DNA from: RGIG4708 sp045538875 | Lineage (GTDB): Bacteria > Bacillota > Clostridia > UMGS1810 | Length of the DNA: 25,757 nucleotides | Assembly (NCBI GenBank): GCA_045538875.1 | Contig: JAZQEG010000008.1 | Span: forward strand, 1-25,757 | Reading direction: 5' to 3' | In this document: in pieces, positions 14,941-22,465 of the stretch | Position numbering within the stretch: position 1 is the stretch's first letter | How the letters are laid out: each line of letters begins with the position of its first letter | The notes under the pieces: generated by a model | What the model was told of the DNA's origin: nothing | Databases searched by the model: none | What the model saw: only the letters and a program-made list of their open reading frames with translations | Made by a program: the position numbers and the translations under genes

Positions 14941-16337
14941 TACTCTGCGCCCTCCTCAAAACAAATTTTGTTAAGAGCGTTGATGTATGCATTAATACTT
15001 GCTTCAATAACATCGGTTGAAATGCCTTTGCCTGAGTACAGCTTTCCGCCCGAGCGCAGCTTAATTATGGCACTGCCCATTGAGTCGCGCCCTTCGGTTA
15101 CTGCCTGAACCTGATAGTCATCAAGCTCGTAGTGGCTGCCTGTAATTTGCTCAATAGCGCGAAATGCCGCATCAACGGGGCCGTCGCCTATGCAAAAGCC
15201 CTGCTTTGCCTCACCCATATGCTCAAGCTCAACCTGAGCAGTGGATGTAATTTTGTTGCCGCTGTTAACCACATAATAGTTAAGCTTGTATGTAGGTGCA
15301 ACCTGCATTGCAACACTTGCTATAATAGCGTCTATTTCCTTAGCACCCACAGGCTTGTTTTTGCTAAGCTTTACAAACTCATCGTATACATTTTTTGTAT
15401 CCTCTTTTGAAAGGTCATAGCCCATTTTGGCAACTACAGCCGCAAGTGTTTTAATATCATCTGTCGACTTGAGCTTAAACTCGTCATCGTATACATCGCT
15501 GCCAAGCTCAAATGCAACTGTATTGCTTGATGCAAAGCTCATTCGCTTGATAGAATTTTCGAGGATGGTCATATTGATGCTTGTAGCAACACCAAGGCTG
15601 TCGCCCTTTGCTCTAAAGGTTTTTGCAACAGAGGCAAGTGACGGGCAGGTGTTTGATACCATTGTTGTTTTAATTTGTGTAACGCCTGCATTAATGCACG
15701 AAATTGCACATGCAACTGCCATCGCCATTTGGTCGCTGCACTCTACCGAAAGTGTTACATCCGAAATGCCCTCTACATTTTGAGTAATGCCTAAAATAAA
15801 TGCTTCAAACTCCATAGGGAGCATTGTGCCTGCGGAGTCGCACATTGTAACAACTGTTGCACCGCTTTTAATTGCAGCCGAAACTGCCTGATACAAAAAA
15901 TCGGCTTCGGCTCTTGTTGCATCCATAAACGAAACTTCAACATCATTGCACAGCGATTTTGCTTTTGCTGTAAGCTCCGTTATCATATCAAGCACGCCCT
16001 TTGGCTTTTTGTGGCAAATATATTCCATGCCTACTGTTGATACGGGCACCATAATATGAAGTCTGGGCTTTTGTGCAGCCTTGATTGCATCATATGTGCT
16101 CTCAATTGACTCAACTGTAAGCTGGGCAGTGCACGAAATAACACTGTTTTTTACAACAGGCGCAATTGTGTGCAAATAAAGCACATCTGTTTTGCCCTTT
16201 GTAATTGCAGGTGCCTCAATAACATCTATGTTGAGCTTGTCAAGCTGTTTTGCAATTTGTATTTTTTCTTTAAAGCTTAATGATGAATTTTTTGCATCTT
16301 CTCTTAATGTGATATCCGAAATATATATATTTTTCAT
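14940..16337 (-). CDS. LeuA-like (2-isopropylmalate synthase family) protein with degenerate metal site and intact allosteric domain
   Basis: This 465-residue protein aligns by eye with LeuA throughout. The N-terminal TIM barrel keeps DITLRE, VEVSFMDATRAEADFL and CDSAGTMLP. Key catalytic features are changed. TLRDGEQ becomes TLREDAK; the metal-binding HCHND becomes VECSDQ (198-203); GIGERAGN becomes SNTCPS (228-233); and HESGIHQDG is gone. The C-terminal leucine-binding regulatory domain (about 345-460) is well conserved: GDGPVDAAFRAIEQITG, YQVQAVTEGRDSMG, YSGKGISTDVIEASINAYINALNK. Normal LeuA catalysis is therefore doubtful. A regulator, scaffold or enzyme with new chemistry is possible. It follows the amidohydrolase gene directly (TAAATG) and overlaps the next gene by one base. 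Confidence 0.85.
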   Translation of the reverse strand: MKNIYISDITLREDAKNSSLSFKEKIQIAKQLDKLNIDVIEAPAITKGKTDVLYLHTIAPVVKNSVISCTAQLTVESIESTYDAIKAAQKPRLHIMVPVSTVGMEYICHKKPKGVLDMITELTAKAKSLCNDVEVSFMDATRAEADFLYQAVSAAIKSGATVVTMCDSAGTMLPMEFEAFILGITQNVEGISDVTLSVECSDQMAMAVACAISCINAGVTQIKTTMVSNTCPSLASVAKTFRAKGDSLGVATSINMTILENSIKRMSFASSNTVAFELGSDVYDDEFKLKSTDDIKTLAAVVAKMGYDLSKEDTKNVYDEFVKLSKNKPVGAKEIDAIIASVAMQVAPTYKLNYYVVNSGNKITSTAQVELEHMGEAKQGFCIGDGPVDAAFRAIEQITGSHYELDDYQVQAVTEGRDSMGSAIIKLRSGGKLYSGKGISTDVIEASINAYINALNKICFEEGAE

Positions 16338-17135
16338 TTAATTATCTCCTATACCAAGTATTGTGCAAGCATTATTATACAATATCAATTCGTTTTCGTT
16401 TGAATTTAGTCCTATATTCATAAAATTTTGCAATTCATCGCCAACATTCCACATAGGGTAATCCGTTCCAAAAACTATCCTTTCGGCACCGTATAGTCGG
16501 ATTAGCTCTTTGGCTCTTTTAAGGCCAATCATTGCAAATGAGCTTGATGTGTCAAGGTAGCAATTTTTGTCTTTTAGGTACTCGAGGGCCAAATCCCACA
16601 CCGACCAGCCGCCAAAGTGTGCGCCTATAACAGTAAGCTTTGGAAATTTGCCAAGCACATTAACAAGCCTTTGAGGATGCGAAAAAGTGTATCGGTAATC
16701 ACCGCAGTGGATAATAAGCGGCATATTGTGCTCGCTCATATAATCGTACACTTCATCCATACGCTCATCGTCCATATTAAACATTTGTGTGTCGGGGTGT
16801 ATTTTTACTCCCATAAGGCCTAGGCTGCGCATACGCTCAAGCTCATTGAGCTTATCGTTATACTCTGCGTGCATTGTGCCAAAGCCGTAAAACTCGCTGT
16901 GGAGCTTACATTCACTTGCAATGTAATCGTTTATTGTTTTAACATGCGCTCCGTCTACAGCAACCGAATGTACAACAAAATTTGTAATTCCTGCTTTTTT
17001 GCCGCTTTTTAGTAAATATTGTGCCGTTCCGTCGCCGCCCGACATATCAAGACTATAAAAATCGCCAACACTTTTTACTGCCTTTTGCGAAATTTTGTCG
17101 GGGTAAATATGTGTATGAAAGTCGATTATTTTCAC
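16338..17135 (-). CDS. Amidohydrolase-family (Amidohydrolase_2) metal-dependent hydrolase or decarboxylase
   Basis: This 265-residue TIM-barrel protein has the HTH metal motif at its N-terminus (IIDFHTHIYPD), then VKIHPD, IIHCGD, GAHFGGW and FGTDYPMW. These are the metal and catalytic positions of the Amidohydrolase_2/ACMSD-like group. The open frame extends 32 codons further upstream, but that part lies over a terminator and promoter. The GTG at 17135 (VKIIDFHTH) is chosen because GAAAGGAGCG lies eight bases upstream and the domain starts at once. It is the first gene of the nine-gene operon. The substrate cannot be told from sequence; hydrolysis or decarboxylation of a carboxylic acid is the family range. 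Confidence 0.88.
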   Translation of the reverse strand: MKIIDFHTHIYPDKISQKAVKSVGDFYSLDMSGGDGTAQYLLKSGKKAGITNFVVHSVAVDGAHVKTINDYIASECKLHSEFYGFGTMHAEYNDKLNELERMRSLGLMGVKIHPDTQMFNMDDERMDEVYDYMSEHNMPLIIHCGDYRYTFSHPQRLVNVLGKFPKLTVIGAHFGGWSVWDLALEYLKDKNCYLDTSSSFAMIGLKRAKELIRLYGAERIVFGTDYPMWNVGDELQNFMNIGLNSNENELILYNNACTILGIGDN

Positions 17136-17168
17136 TTTTTCACGCTCCTTTCTGTTAAAATAGCTATC

Positions 17169-17174
17169 ATTATA
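17169..17174 (-). promoter_or_regulatory. Candidate -10 element of the nine-gene operon
   Basis: A perfect TATAAT on the minus strand lies 34 bases before the GTG start, just after the terminator of the preceding gene. I see no good -35 at 16-18 bases (the position falls in the terminator stem). The promoter may need an activator, or the operon may be partly read through from upstream. Confidence 0.45.
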
Positions 17175-17180
17175 AAACGC

Positions 17181-17217
17181 AAAAAAGTGGCTTTTGCCCC
17201 GGTAAAAGCAAAGCCAC
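17181..17217 (-). terminator. Terminator of the small two-helix membrane protein gene
   Basis: Arms 17187-17197 and 17208-17217 pair over 10 bp with one bulged T (GTGGCTTT/AAAGCCAC core plus GC). On the minus strand the hairpin is followed by six Ts (17186-17181). Confidence 0.85.
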
Positions 17218-17239
17218 AATTTGTTATACAACAGGCAAT

Positions 17240-17485
17240 TTACACTGCCGTAATGCGCTTATTACTTTTACAACTGCATATTAAATTTTTTACAATAATT
17301 AGTGTAATTAGTGTAATGGCAAAACCCAAAATGTTCATAAGTATGCCTATAATGCAAATAATCACAAAAAAAGGCACTGCCAAAGCAGCACCCAAAGCAA
17401 CAATATTATTTGCACACGAAGAAGCGGTTGCAACATCTGCTGCAACTGATGAAAACTTATTGCTGTTTGAATTAAAAGCCATCAT
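17240..17485 (-). CDS. Small two-helix membrane protein of unknown function
   Basis: This 81-residue protein begins with about 25 polar residues rich in Ser, Asn and Ala. Two hydrophobic helices follow (LGAALAVPFFVIICIIGIL and ILGFAITLITLIIV) and a short basic Cys-containing tail (KNLICSCKSNKR). The family is not recognised. The first possible codon is a TTG; two ATGs follow. I chose the ATG at 17485, with AAGGAG eight bases upstream. It has its own promoter (TTGACT-17-TACAAT) and its own terminator, so it is a single-gene transcript. The layout would suit a small membrane peptide or a bacteriocin-like protein, but nothing shows this. Confidence 0.7.
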   Translation of the reverse strand: MMAFNSNSNKFSSVAADVATASSCANNIVALGAALAVPFFVIICIIGILMNILGFAITLITLIIVKNLICSCKSNKRITAV

Positions 17486-17513
17486 CAAATCAACTCCTTC
17501 AAAAATATGTTTT

Positions 17514-17542
17514 ATTGTAACACTTTATGCGCAAAAAGTCAA
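17514..17542 (-). promoter_or_regulatory. Promoter of the small two-helix membrane protein gene
   Basis: On the minus strand TTGACT (17537-17542), a 17-base spacer ending TGT (extended -10), and TACAAT (17514-17519), 28 bases before the ATG. Confidence 0.75.
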
Positions 17543-17616
17543 TATTTTATGCTATTTTTTTGTAATCGACCAATAATTGCAAAATCACCCAAAAATTTTT
17601 TATGCATTGTGCACAA

Positions 17617-18261
17617 CTATTGTGTAAATTCAAAAAGTTCCTTTGCGTTGTGTGCAATATTGGCTGCACCGCATTTAATTAAAAATTCCTCGCTCCTAAA
17701 CCCCCACGACACGCAAAGGCAATTAACTCCTGCATTTTTGGCAGTTTGTATGTCTACATCGGAGTCACCCACATAAAGAGTATCCTGCTTTGATACACCC
17801 AAAAGATGCATAGCTTTATTGAGCATATCGGGGCAAGGCTTTTTGGGCGTACCATCTGTTTCGCCTATTGTTGCATCTATTAAATTTTTAAAGTATTTTT
17901 TGCACATCGGTACTGCCGCAAAATGAGCCTTGTTGGTAACAACAGCAAGCTTTGTACCCTTGGACTTAAGCATTTTAAGGCAATCGATTATGCCGTCATA
18001 GGGCTTTGTGTTAACATTACAATTTTTGCCATAGTGCTCTTTAAAGCACTCAAGCACCTTTTGGATTGATGCATCGTCTAAATTAGCAGGGACGGCTCGT
18101 TCAATAAGCTTTTTTATGCCGTCTCCCACAAATGCGCACACATCACACTCACTGCGCAGCGGATAGCCGTAACTTTTTAATGCATAGTTTACGCTTGCGT
18201 GCAAATCCCCCAGTGTATCAAGTATTGTTCCGTCAAGGTCAAATATAATTGCTTTATACAT
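17617..18261 (-). CDS. HAD-superfamily phosphatase, phosphoglycolate phosphatase-like
   Basis: This 214-residue HAD-IA hydrolase has all four motifs. FDLDGTILDT carries the nucleophile and acid Asp. VVTNK is motif II, KPCPDML holds the motif III Lys, and VGDSDVDIQTAKNAG is motif IV. The cap region is alpha-helical and of subclass I size. It resembles Gph/PGP phosphatases, but substrate specificity in this group is loose. The start ATG overlaps the end of the MATE gene by eight bases (ATGTATAA), so the two are cotranscribed and probably translationally coupled. No strong terminator is visible after it. Confidence 0.9.
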   Translation of the reverse strand: MYKAIIFDLDGTILDTLGDLHASVNYALKSYGYPLRSECDVCAFVGDGIKKLIERAVPANLDDASIQKVLECFKEHYGKNCNVNTKPYDGIIDCLKMLKSKGTKLAVVTNKAHFAAVPMCKKYFKNLIDATIGETDGTPKKPCPDMLNKAMHLLGVSKQDTLYVGDSDVDIQTAKNAGVNCLCVSWGFRSEEFLIKCGAANIAHNAKELFEFTQ

Positions 18262-19630
18262 TTTGTGTTTGCTCCCTCATTAGCTTTGTTGCTCTTGGCC
18301 TTACTATTAAAAATGTTATTAAATGCATTACTATTACAAGCCCCCACGAAACCGGCCAGCACAGATAGAGCATATTTATTACTCTGTTAAGCGGGAGTAT
18401 AAATGTTATCCAAAAAACACGGAACCCGCAAGCACCTATAAAAGATGTGACCGCTGTAATTGTAGAACAGCCAAGCCCTCTCAGCGCACCCGTCATAACC
18501 TCCATTATTCCGCACAAAAAGTACGGAATAAATGTAACAGACATTCTGATGGCGCCAAATTCCATTGCAAGAGGCGAGTCGGTTATATATATGCCGAGCA
18601 GCTGCCGCGAAAATACTACCCCTAAAGTTCCCATTGTCAATCCCAATACCACAGCACATATTGCAGGCACATATATAGCTCTGTTTATGCGTTTTTCTAT
18701 TTTTGCACCGTAGTTTTGGCTTACACCCGTAATGGTTGCCTGATAAAACGCATTCATTGTGGTATATACAAATCCTTCTATATTGGCTGCAGCAGCATTA
18801 CCCGCAATTGCAGCAGCTCCAAAGGAATTTACAGTAGACTGAATAAGTGTGTTTGCAATGCTGAAAAACGAGCTTTGAATACCTGCAGGCAAGCCTATTT
18901 TAACAATTTCCTTAAATTCCTCTTTATAAAGCTTCATTTCGCTTATTATCAGCTTGTATGAGCTTTCACTGCGCAAAAGAATTATCACTGCAAAAATTGC
19001 AGATAAGTAGTTTGCTGCAATTGTACCAATGGCAACACCTGCCACATCCATATTAAATGCTATAACAAGTATGAGGTTAAGCACAACATTTACAACACCC
19101 GTTGCCGCAAGAATATAAAGCGGGCGCCTTGTATCGCCCACTGCACGAAGTATTGATGCACTAAAATTATACACAATGGCGGCAGGAACACCCAAAAATA
19201 TAATTTTCATATATTTTACAGCTCCGTCAAAAACCTCTCCCTCTGGAGCACCCATAAGCATAACAAGCCTTTTGGTTGCAAAAAAGCCAAATACTCCAAG
19301 CAACACACCCATAACTACAGCAACAAGCATTGAAGTGTGCACCGCCCTAAACACTGCGGGCTCGTCTTTTGCACCAAATTTTTTTGCAACTGTGACGCTT
19401 GCACCTATAGAAAGTCCAATACCTATATTTAAAATAAGATTGGTTATAGGACCTGTAGTACCTACAGACGCCATTGCGTTTGAGCCAGCAAAGCGGCTTA
19501 CCACAATCAAGTCGGTTGCATTATAGAGCAGCTGAAGTATACTTGATAAAATAAGAGGTATTGCAAATGCAACAGTATTTTTAAACACAGAGCCTTTGGT
19601 CATATCAAGCTCAAAATTTCGCTTTGCCAC
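18254..19630 (-). CDS. MATE-family efflux transporter
   Basis: This 458-residue protein of usual MATE length has about twelve hydrophobic helices in two similar halves. It opens with FELDMTKGSVFKNTVAFAIPLILSSILQLLYNATDLIVVSRFAG, which matches the clostridial MATE N-terminus. These proteins export cationic drugs or metabolites using Na+ or H+ gradients at the cytoplasmic membrane. The start is GTG at 19630, with TTGGAGGCG eight bases upstream; the next in-frame ATG (DMTKG) would cut conserved residues. The HAD phosphatase gene follows with an eight-base overlap. The substrate is unknown. Confidence 0.93.
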   Translation of the reverse strand: MAKRNFELDMTKGSVFKNTVAFAIPLILSSILQLLYNATDLIVVSRFAGSNAMASVGTTGPITNLILNIGIGLSIGASVTVAKKFGAKDEPAVFRAVHTSMLVAVVMGVLLGVFGFFATKRLVMLMGAPEGEVFDGAVKYMKIIFLGVPAAIVYNFSASILRAVGDTRRPLYILAATGVVNVVLNLILVIAFNMDVAGVAIGTIAANYLSAIFAVIILLRSESSYKLIISEMKLYKEEFKEIVKIGLPAGIQSSFFSIANTLIQSTVNSFGAAAIAGNAAAANIEGFVYTTMNAFYQATITGVSQNYGAKIEKRINRAIYVPAICAVVLGLTMGTLGVVFSRQLLGIYITDSPLAMEFGAIRMSVTFIPYFLCGIMEVMTGALRGLGCSTITAVTSFIGACGFRVFWITFILPLNRVINMLYLCWPVSWGLVIVMHLITFLIVRPRATKLMREQTQNV

Positions 19631-19661
19631 TGTAAAACGCCTCCAAACACAGTGTGATTTT

Positions 19662-19690
19662 ATTATATGATTTTGTCAAGTCGTGGACAA
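19662..19690 (-). promoter_or_regulatory. Promoter of the MATE-HAD pair
   Basis: On the minus strand TTGTCC (19685-19690), a 17-base spacer and a perfect TATAAT (19662-19667), 31 bases before the GTG start. A TTGACA also occurs inside the spacer but has no matching -10. Confidence 0.6.
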
Positions 19691-19699
19691 ATAATTTTG

Positions 19700-19872
19700 T
19701 CGATATGCAAACTAAAGTTTGCTCAATATTTTTACTATCGTAAAATGGATATGTTTTCGCTACACTCAAACTCGATATGATATAAATCTCGTTGCGATAG
19801 CGACATACCGAGTGCAAAGCACATATCGAGTCATTTATGACATATCGAAAATTCTTCAAGAATTAATATCGA
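19700..19872. repeat. Array of small hairpins punctuated by ATATCGA/TCGATAT words
   Basis: This fills much of the 392-base gap between the MATE and methyltransferase genes. The 7-mer ATATCGA occurs at 19823, 19842 and 19866, and its complement TCGATAT at 19700 and 19772. Short perfect hairpins lie between or beside them: 19707-19722 (GCAAACT/AGTTTGC), 19730-19745, 19791-19804, 19812-19822 (GTGC/GCAC), 19830-19841 (GTCAT/ATGAC), 19850-19864 (AATTCTT/AAGAATT). An outer 10-bp inverted pair, ACTCGATATG and CATATCGAGT, encloses 19781-19820. There is no coding frame and no unique spacers. Another hairpin (ACAAGT/ACTTGT) lies at 19935-19956. The rest of the gap (19873-19962) is AT-rich. Confidence 0.75.
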
Positions 19873-19962
19873 CGATTTGAAGCTTTGCTTGAAATTATTA
19901 TAACACTATATAATTTATATTTCAACAAGCAAACACAAGTTTTTGTACTCACTTGTTTTATA

Positions 19963-19991
19963 TTGACATATTGATTTATAAATTTTATAAT
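19963..19991 (+). promoter_or_regulatory. Perfect consensus promoter of the DNA methyltransferase gene
   Basis: TTGACA (19963-19968), exactly 17 bases, then TATAAT (19986-19991), 31 bases before the ATG. Both hexamers match the sigma-A consensus fully, which predicts strong constitutive expression unless repressed. Confidence 0.85.
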
Positions 19992-20022
19992 TATTTATAT
20001 CAAAGATTGTTTGTGGTGAATT

Positions 20023-22440
20023 ATGGATATTAACAAAATCAAAAGCTTTGCCAGATATGCAAGAATTGAGGCAGACAAAGCAAAGATAGACACAAAAAAT
20101 GCCAAGCAGGGCTACATAAATATGATTATAAACGGATATTGCTCCGCACACAAAATAACTATGCACCTTGACGACAGCATAATGCCGCAAAATATTAAAA
20201 CAAGGTTTGACGCAGATATTTTGTGCGCTAACGCCTTTGATGTGCAATGTTTAAGCTGGCTGTATCAGTATTACATAAACACCGACCGCAAAAACACAGT
20301 TGACGCTATTTCGGGGCATGAAATACAAAGTAGCCAGATTGCCGCATCAACTCAGGTGTTTACTCCCGAATGGATTGTAAAATACTTGATTGACAATTCG
20401 CTTGGCAAATTTGCAGTGCAAAGCAAAAGCAAGCTTGCGTTTTTAATAAACGACGGCAAAAAAGAGGAGAGCAAAAACATATGTGACATTACTCTGCTTG
20501 ACCCTTGCTGCGGCTGCGGAAACATACTTTTGTATGCATTTGATGTGTTTATGATGCTGTATGGCGAGGCAGGGTTTAGTAAAAATCAAGCAGCCGCTAT
20601 GATACTGGCAAACAACATATTTGGTGCCGATATAGATAAATACGCTACGCAGGTTGCAAAATTTTGCCTTTTGGCAAAGGCATATACATATGACAGCTCA
20701 GTTTTTGAAAGCAGCATTGAGCCAAACATATTTGTAATAGACAAAAGCGATGCATCAGGCTCACTTGGCACTTTGCCGTGCAAAAAACAAAAATTTACTG
20801 TGGTTTGCACAAATCCGCCCTATTTGTCGAGGATGAGCAAACCCCTTAAGCAATTTTTAAACAAAAACATCAAGCCATATTCAAAAGACCTCTTTACTGC
20901 GTTTATGTACCGCGGGCTGCAGTATACCCAAAAAGACGGCTATTTGGCATATATGACACCAAATGTATGGATGTACCTCAGCTCACACAAAAGCATACGC
21001 GAGTACATTGTGCAAACAAAGCACATATGCTCTCTTGTTGAGCTGCAAAAAGGCAGTTATTTTGCCGAGGCGTCTGTTGACATATGTGCATTTGTAATTA
21101 AAAATGATTTGCAAAATGACGCAATATTCATAAACCTTGAGTCGCAAAAAAAGGGGCTTGAGGGACAAAAAGAGGCTCTTGAATGTGCAATTGCCGATAT
21201 AAACAGCGGCAAAGCAAACAGCAATGTGTACTTTAAAAACCAAAGTGATTTTGCCATCCACCCCGAAAAGCTTATTTTGTATAAGGCTAACCAAAATGTA
21301 CTTGGCCTTTTTAACAAAACAACAGTTGGTGATGTGTATACTGTAAAGCAGGGAATGACCACAGGCAACAACAAAAAGTTTTTGCGTTACTGGTGGCAGG
21401 TGCCTTATAACAACATAGGCTTTGGCTTTAAAAGCTGTATGGATGCTGCAAAATCGGGCAAAGAGTGGTTTCCCTACAACAAAGGGGGCAAATACCGCAA
21501 GTGGTACGGCAACAACCATTATGTTGTGATGTATCACAATGACGGAGAGCAAATAAAAGAGTACACCTCCCATCTGCCTCAGGGCACATGGGTAAGGCTA
21601 AAAAGCCGTGATTATTACTTTAAGCCCTCTGTTACATGGTCATTTATAAGCTCCACAAGGTTTGGAGTGCGATATTCCCCATGCGGAAGCATTTTTGATG
21701 TGGCAGGCTCTTCGCTTTTTGCCGATGAATATGAGTATATACTCGCATTTTTGGGGAGCAATGCGGCATTTTACCTTTTGCAGCTTGTTAACCCTACTAT
21801 GAACTATCAAATAAGGGATATCAAATCGCTGCCATATATTGAAAGCAAAGAGGCTAAAGCAAAGGTTACAAGCCTTGTAAGGCAATGTATTAAAATATCA
21901 AAAAACGACTGGGACAGTTTTGAAACCTCTTATGATTTTAAAGGTAGTCCACTGCTAAAATTTAAAGGTATGAGCTTAAAACACGCAGTTAAATGCTATT
22001 TGCAAAAATGCGAACAGCAAAAAAAGCAGCTTGCAAAAAACGAAACGCAAATAAATGAAATATTTACAAAGCTGTACAAGCTCGAAAACATACTTAATTG
22101 CACGGTTACACCCGATGAGGTTACGCTAACAATGCAAAACGAAAAAAGCATTGTTGAAGATTTGCTGTCATACTGCGCAGGTGTTGCCTTAAAAAGATTT
22201 AGTAAAAGCGGTGTTTGTGATACCCAAAATTCAATAACAATTGATGAGCTTTGCAGCTTTACAAACATTTTTTTGAGTAAAAATTTTCAACATACCCATT
22301 ATATATCACAAGTGCTCAACATGCCGATTAACGAATATTTTGAAAAGCATTTTATAAAGCAACACACCAAAAAGTACAAAAACAAGCCTATATATTGCAT
22401 ACAAAATCAGCGCCTACAAATAATTAAACCCGAAACGTGA
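20023..22440 (+). CDS. Solitary N6-adenine DNA methyltransferase, PglX/Eco57I-like
   Basis: This 805-residue protein should methylate adenine in a specific DNA site using S-adenosylmethionine. An N-terminal helical region is followed by the motif X region FTPEWIVKYLIDNSLG (113-128), motif I DPCCGCGNILLYAFDV (160-175), and motif IV TNPPYLSRM (263-271). The C-terminal half is target-recognition-like and contains NPTMNYQIRDIKSLPYI and ISKNDWDSFETSYDF, phrases typical of BREX PglX proteins. PglX is usually near 1,200 residues, so this is a shorter relative. Motif I has Cys in place of the usual Ser (GCGN). No nuclease, PglZ, BrxC, BrxL or other defence gene is present on either side. The ATG has only a weak GGTGA site. 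Confidence 0.88.
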   Translation: MDINKIKSFARYARIEADKAKIDTKNAKQGYINMIINGYCSAHKITMHLDDSIMPQNIKTRFDADILCANAFDVQCLSWLYQYYINTDRKNTVDAISGHEIQSSQIAASTQVFTPEWIVKYLIDNSLGKFAVQSKSKLAFLINDGKKEESKNICDITLLDPCCGCGNILLYAFDVFMMLYGEAGFSKNQAAAMILANNIFGADIDKYATQVAKFCLLAKAYTYDSSVFESSIEPNIFVIDKSDASGSLGTLPCKKQKFTVVCTNPPYLSRMSKPLKQFLNKNIKPYSKDLFTAFMYRGLQYTQKDGYLAYMTPNVWMYLSSHKSIREYIVQTKHICSLVELQKGSYFAEASVDICAFVIKNDLQNDAIFINLESQKKGLEGQKEALECAIADINSGKANSNVYFKNQSDFAIHPEKLILYKANQNVLGLFNKTTVGDVYTVKQGMTTGNNKKFLRYWWQVPYNNIGFGFKSCMDAAKSGKEWFPYNKGGKYRKWYGNNHYVVMYHNDGEQIKEYTSHLPQGTWVRLKSRDYYFKPSVTWSFISSTRFGVRYSPCGSIFDVAGSSLFADEYEYILAFLGSNAAFYLLQLVNPTMNYQIRDIKSLPYIESKEAKAKVTSLVRQCIKISKNDWDSFETSYDFKGSPLLKFKGMSLKHAVKCYLQKCEQQKKQLAKNETQINEIFTKLYKLENILNCTVTPDEVTLTMQNEKSIVEDLLSYCAGVALKRFSKSGVCDTQNSITIDELCSFTNIFLSKNFQHTHYISQVLNMPINEYFEKHFIKQHTKKYKNKPIYCIQNQRLQIIKPET

Positions 22441-22462
22441 TTAAACTCCGTTTCGGGTTTAA
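22424..22462. terminator. Bidirectional terminator between the methyltransferase and zinc-ribbon genes
   Basis: Arms 22424-22437 and 22449-22462 pair perfectly over 14 bp; the loop contains the methyltransferase stop codon (22438-22440). It sits between convergent genes and can serve both, although the T tails are short in each direction. Confidence 0.85.
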
Positions 22463-22465
22463 AGC

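Noticed and set aside
19700..19872. CRISPR array
   Set aside because: The recurring word is only 7 bp, spacings vary, the sequences between are palindromes and not unique spacers, and no cas genes are present.
20023..22440. A complete BREX or restriction-modification locus
   Set aside because: Only the methyltransferase is present; neighbours are a MATE exporter and a zinc-ribbon membrane protein, each with its own promoter.
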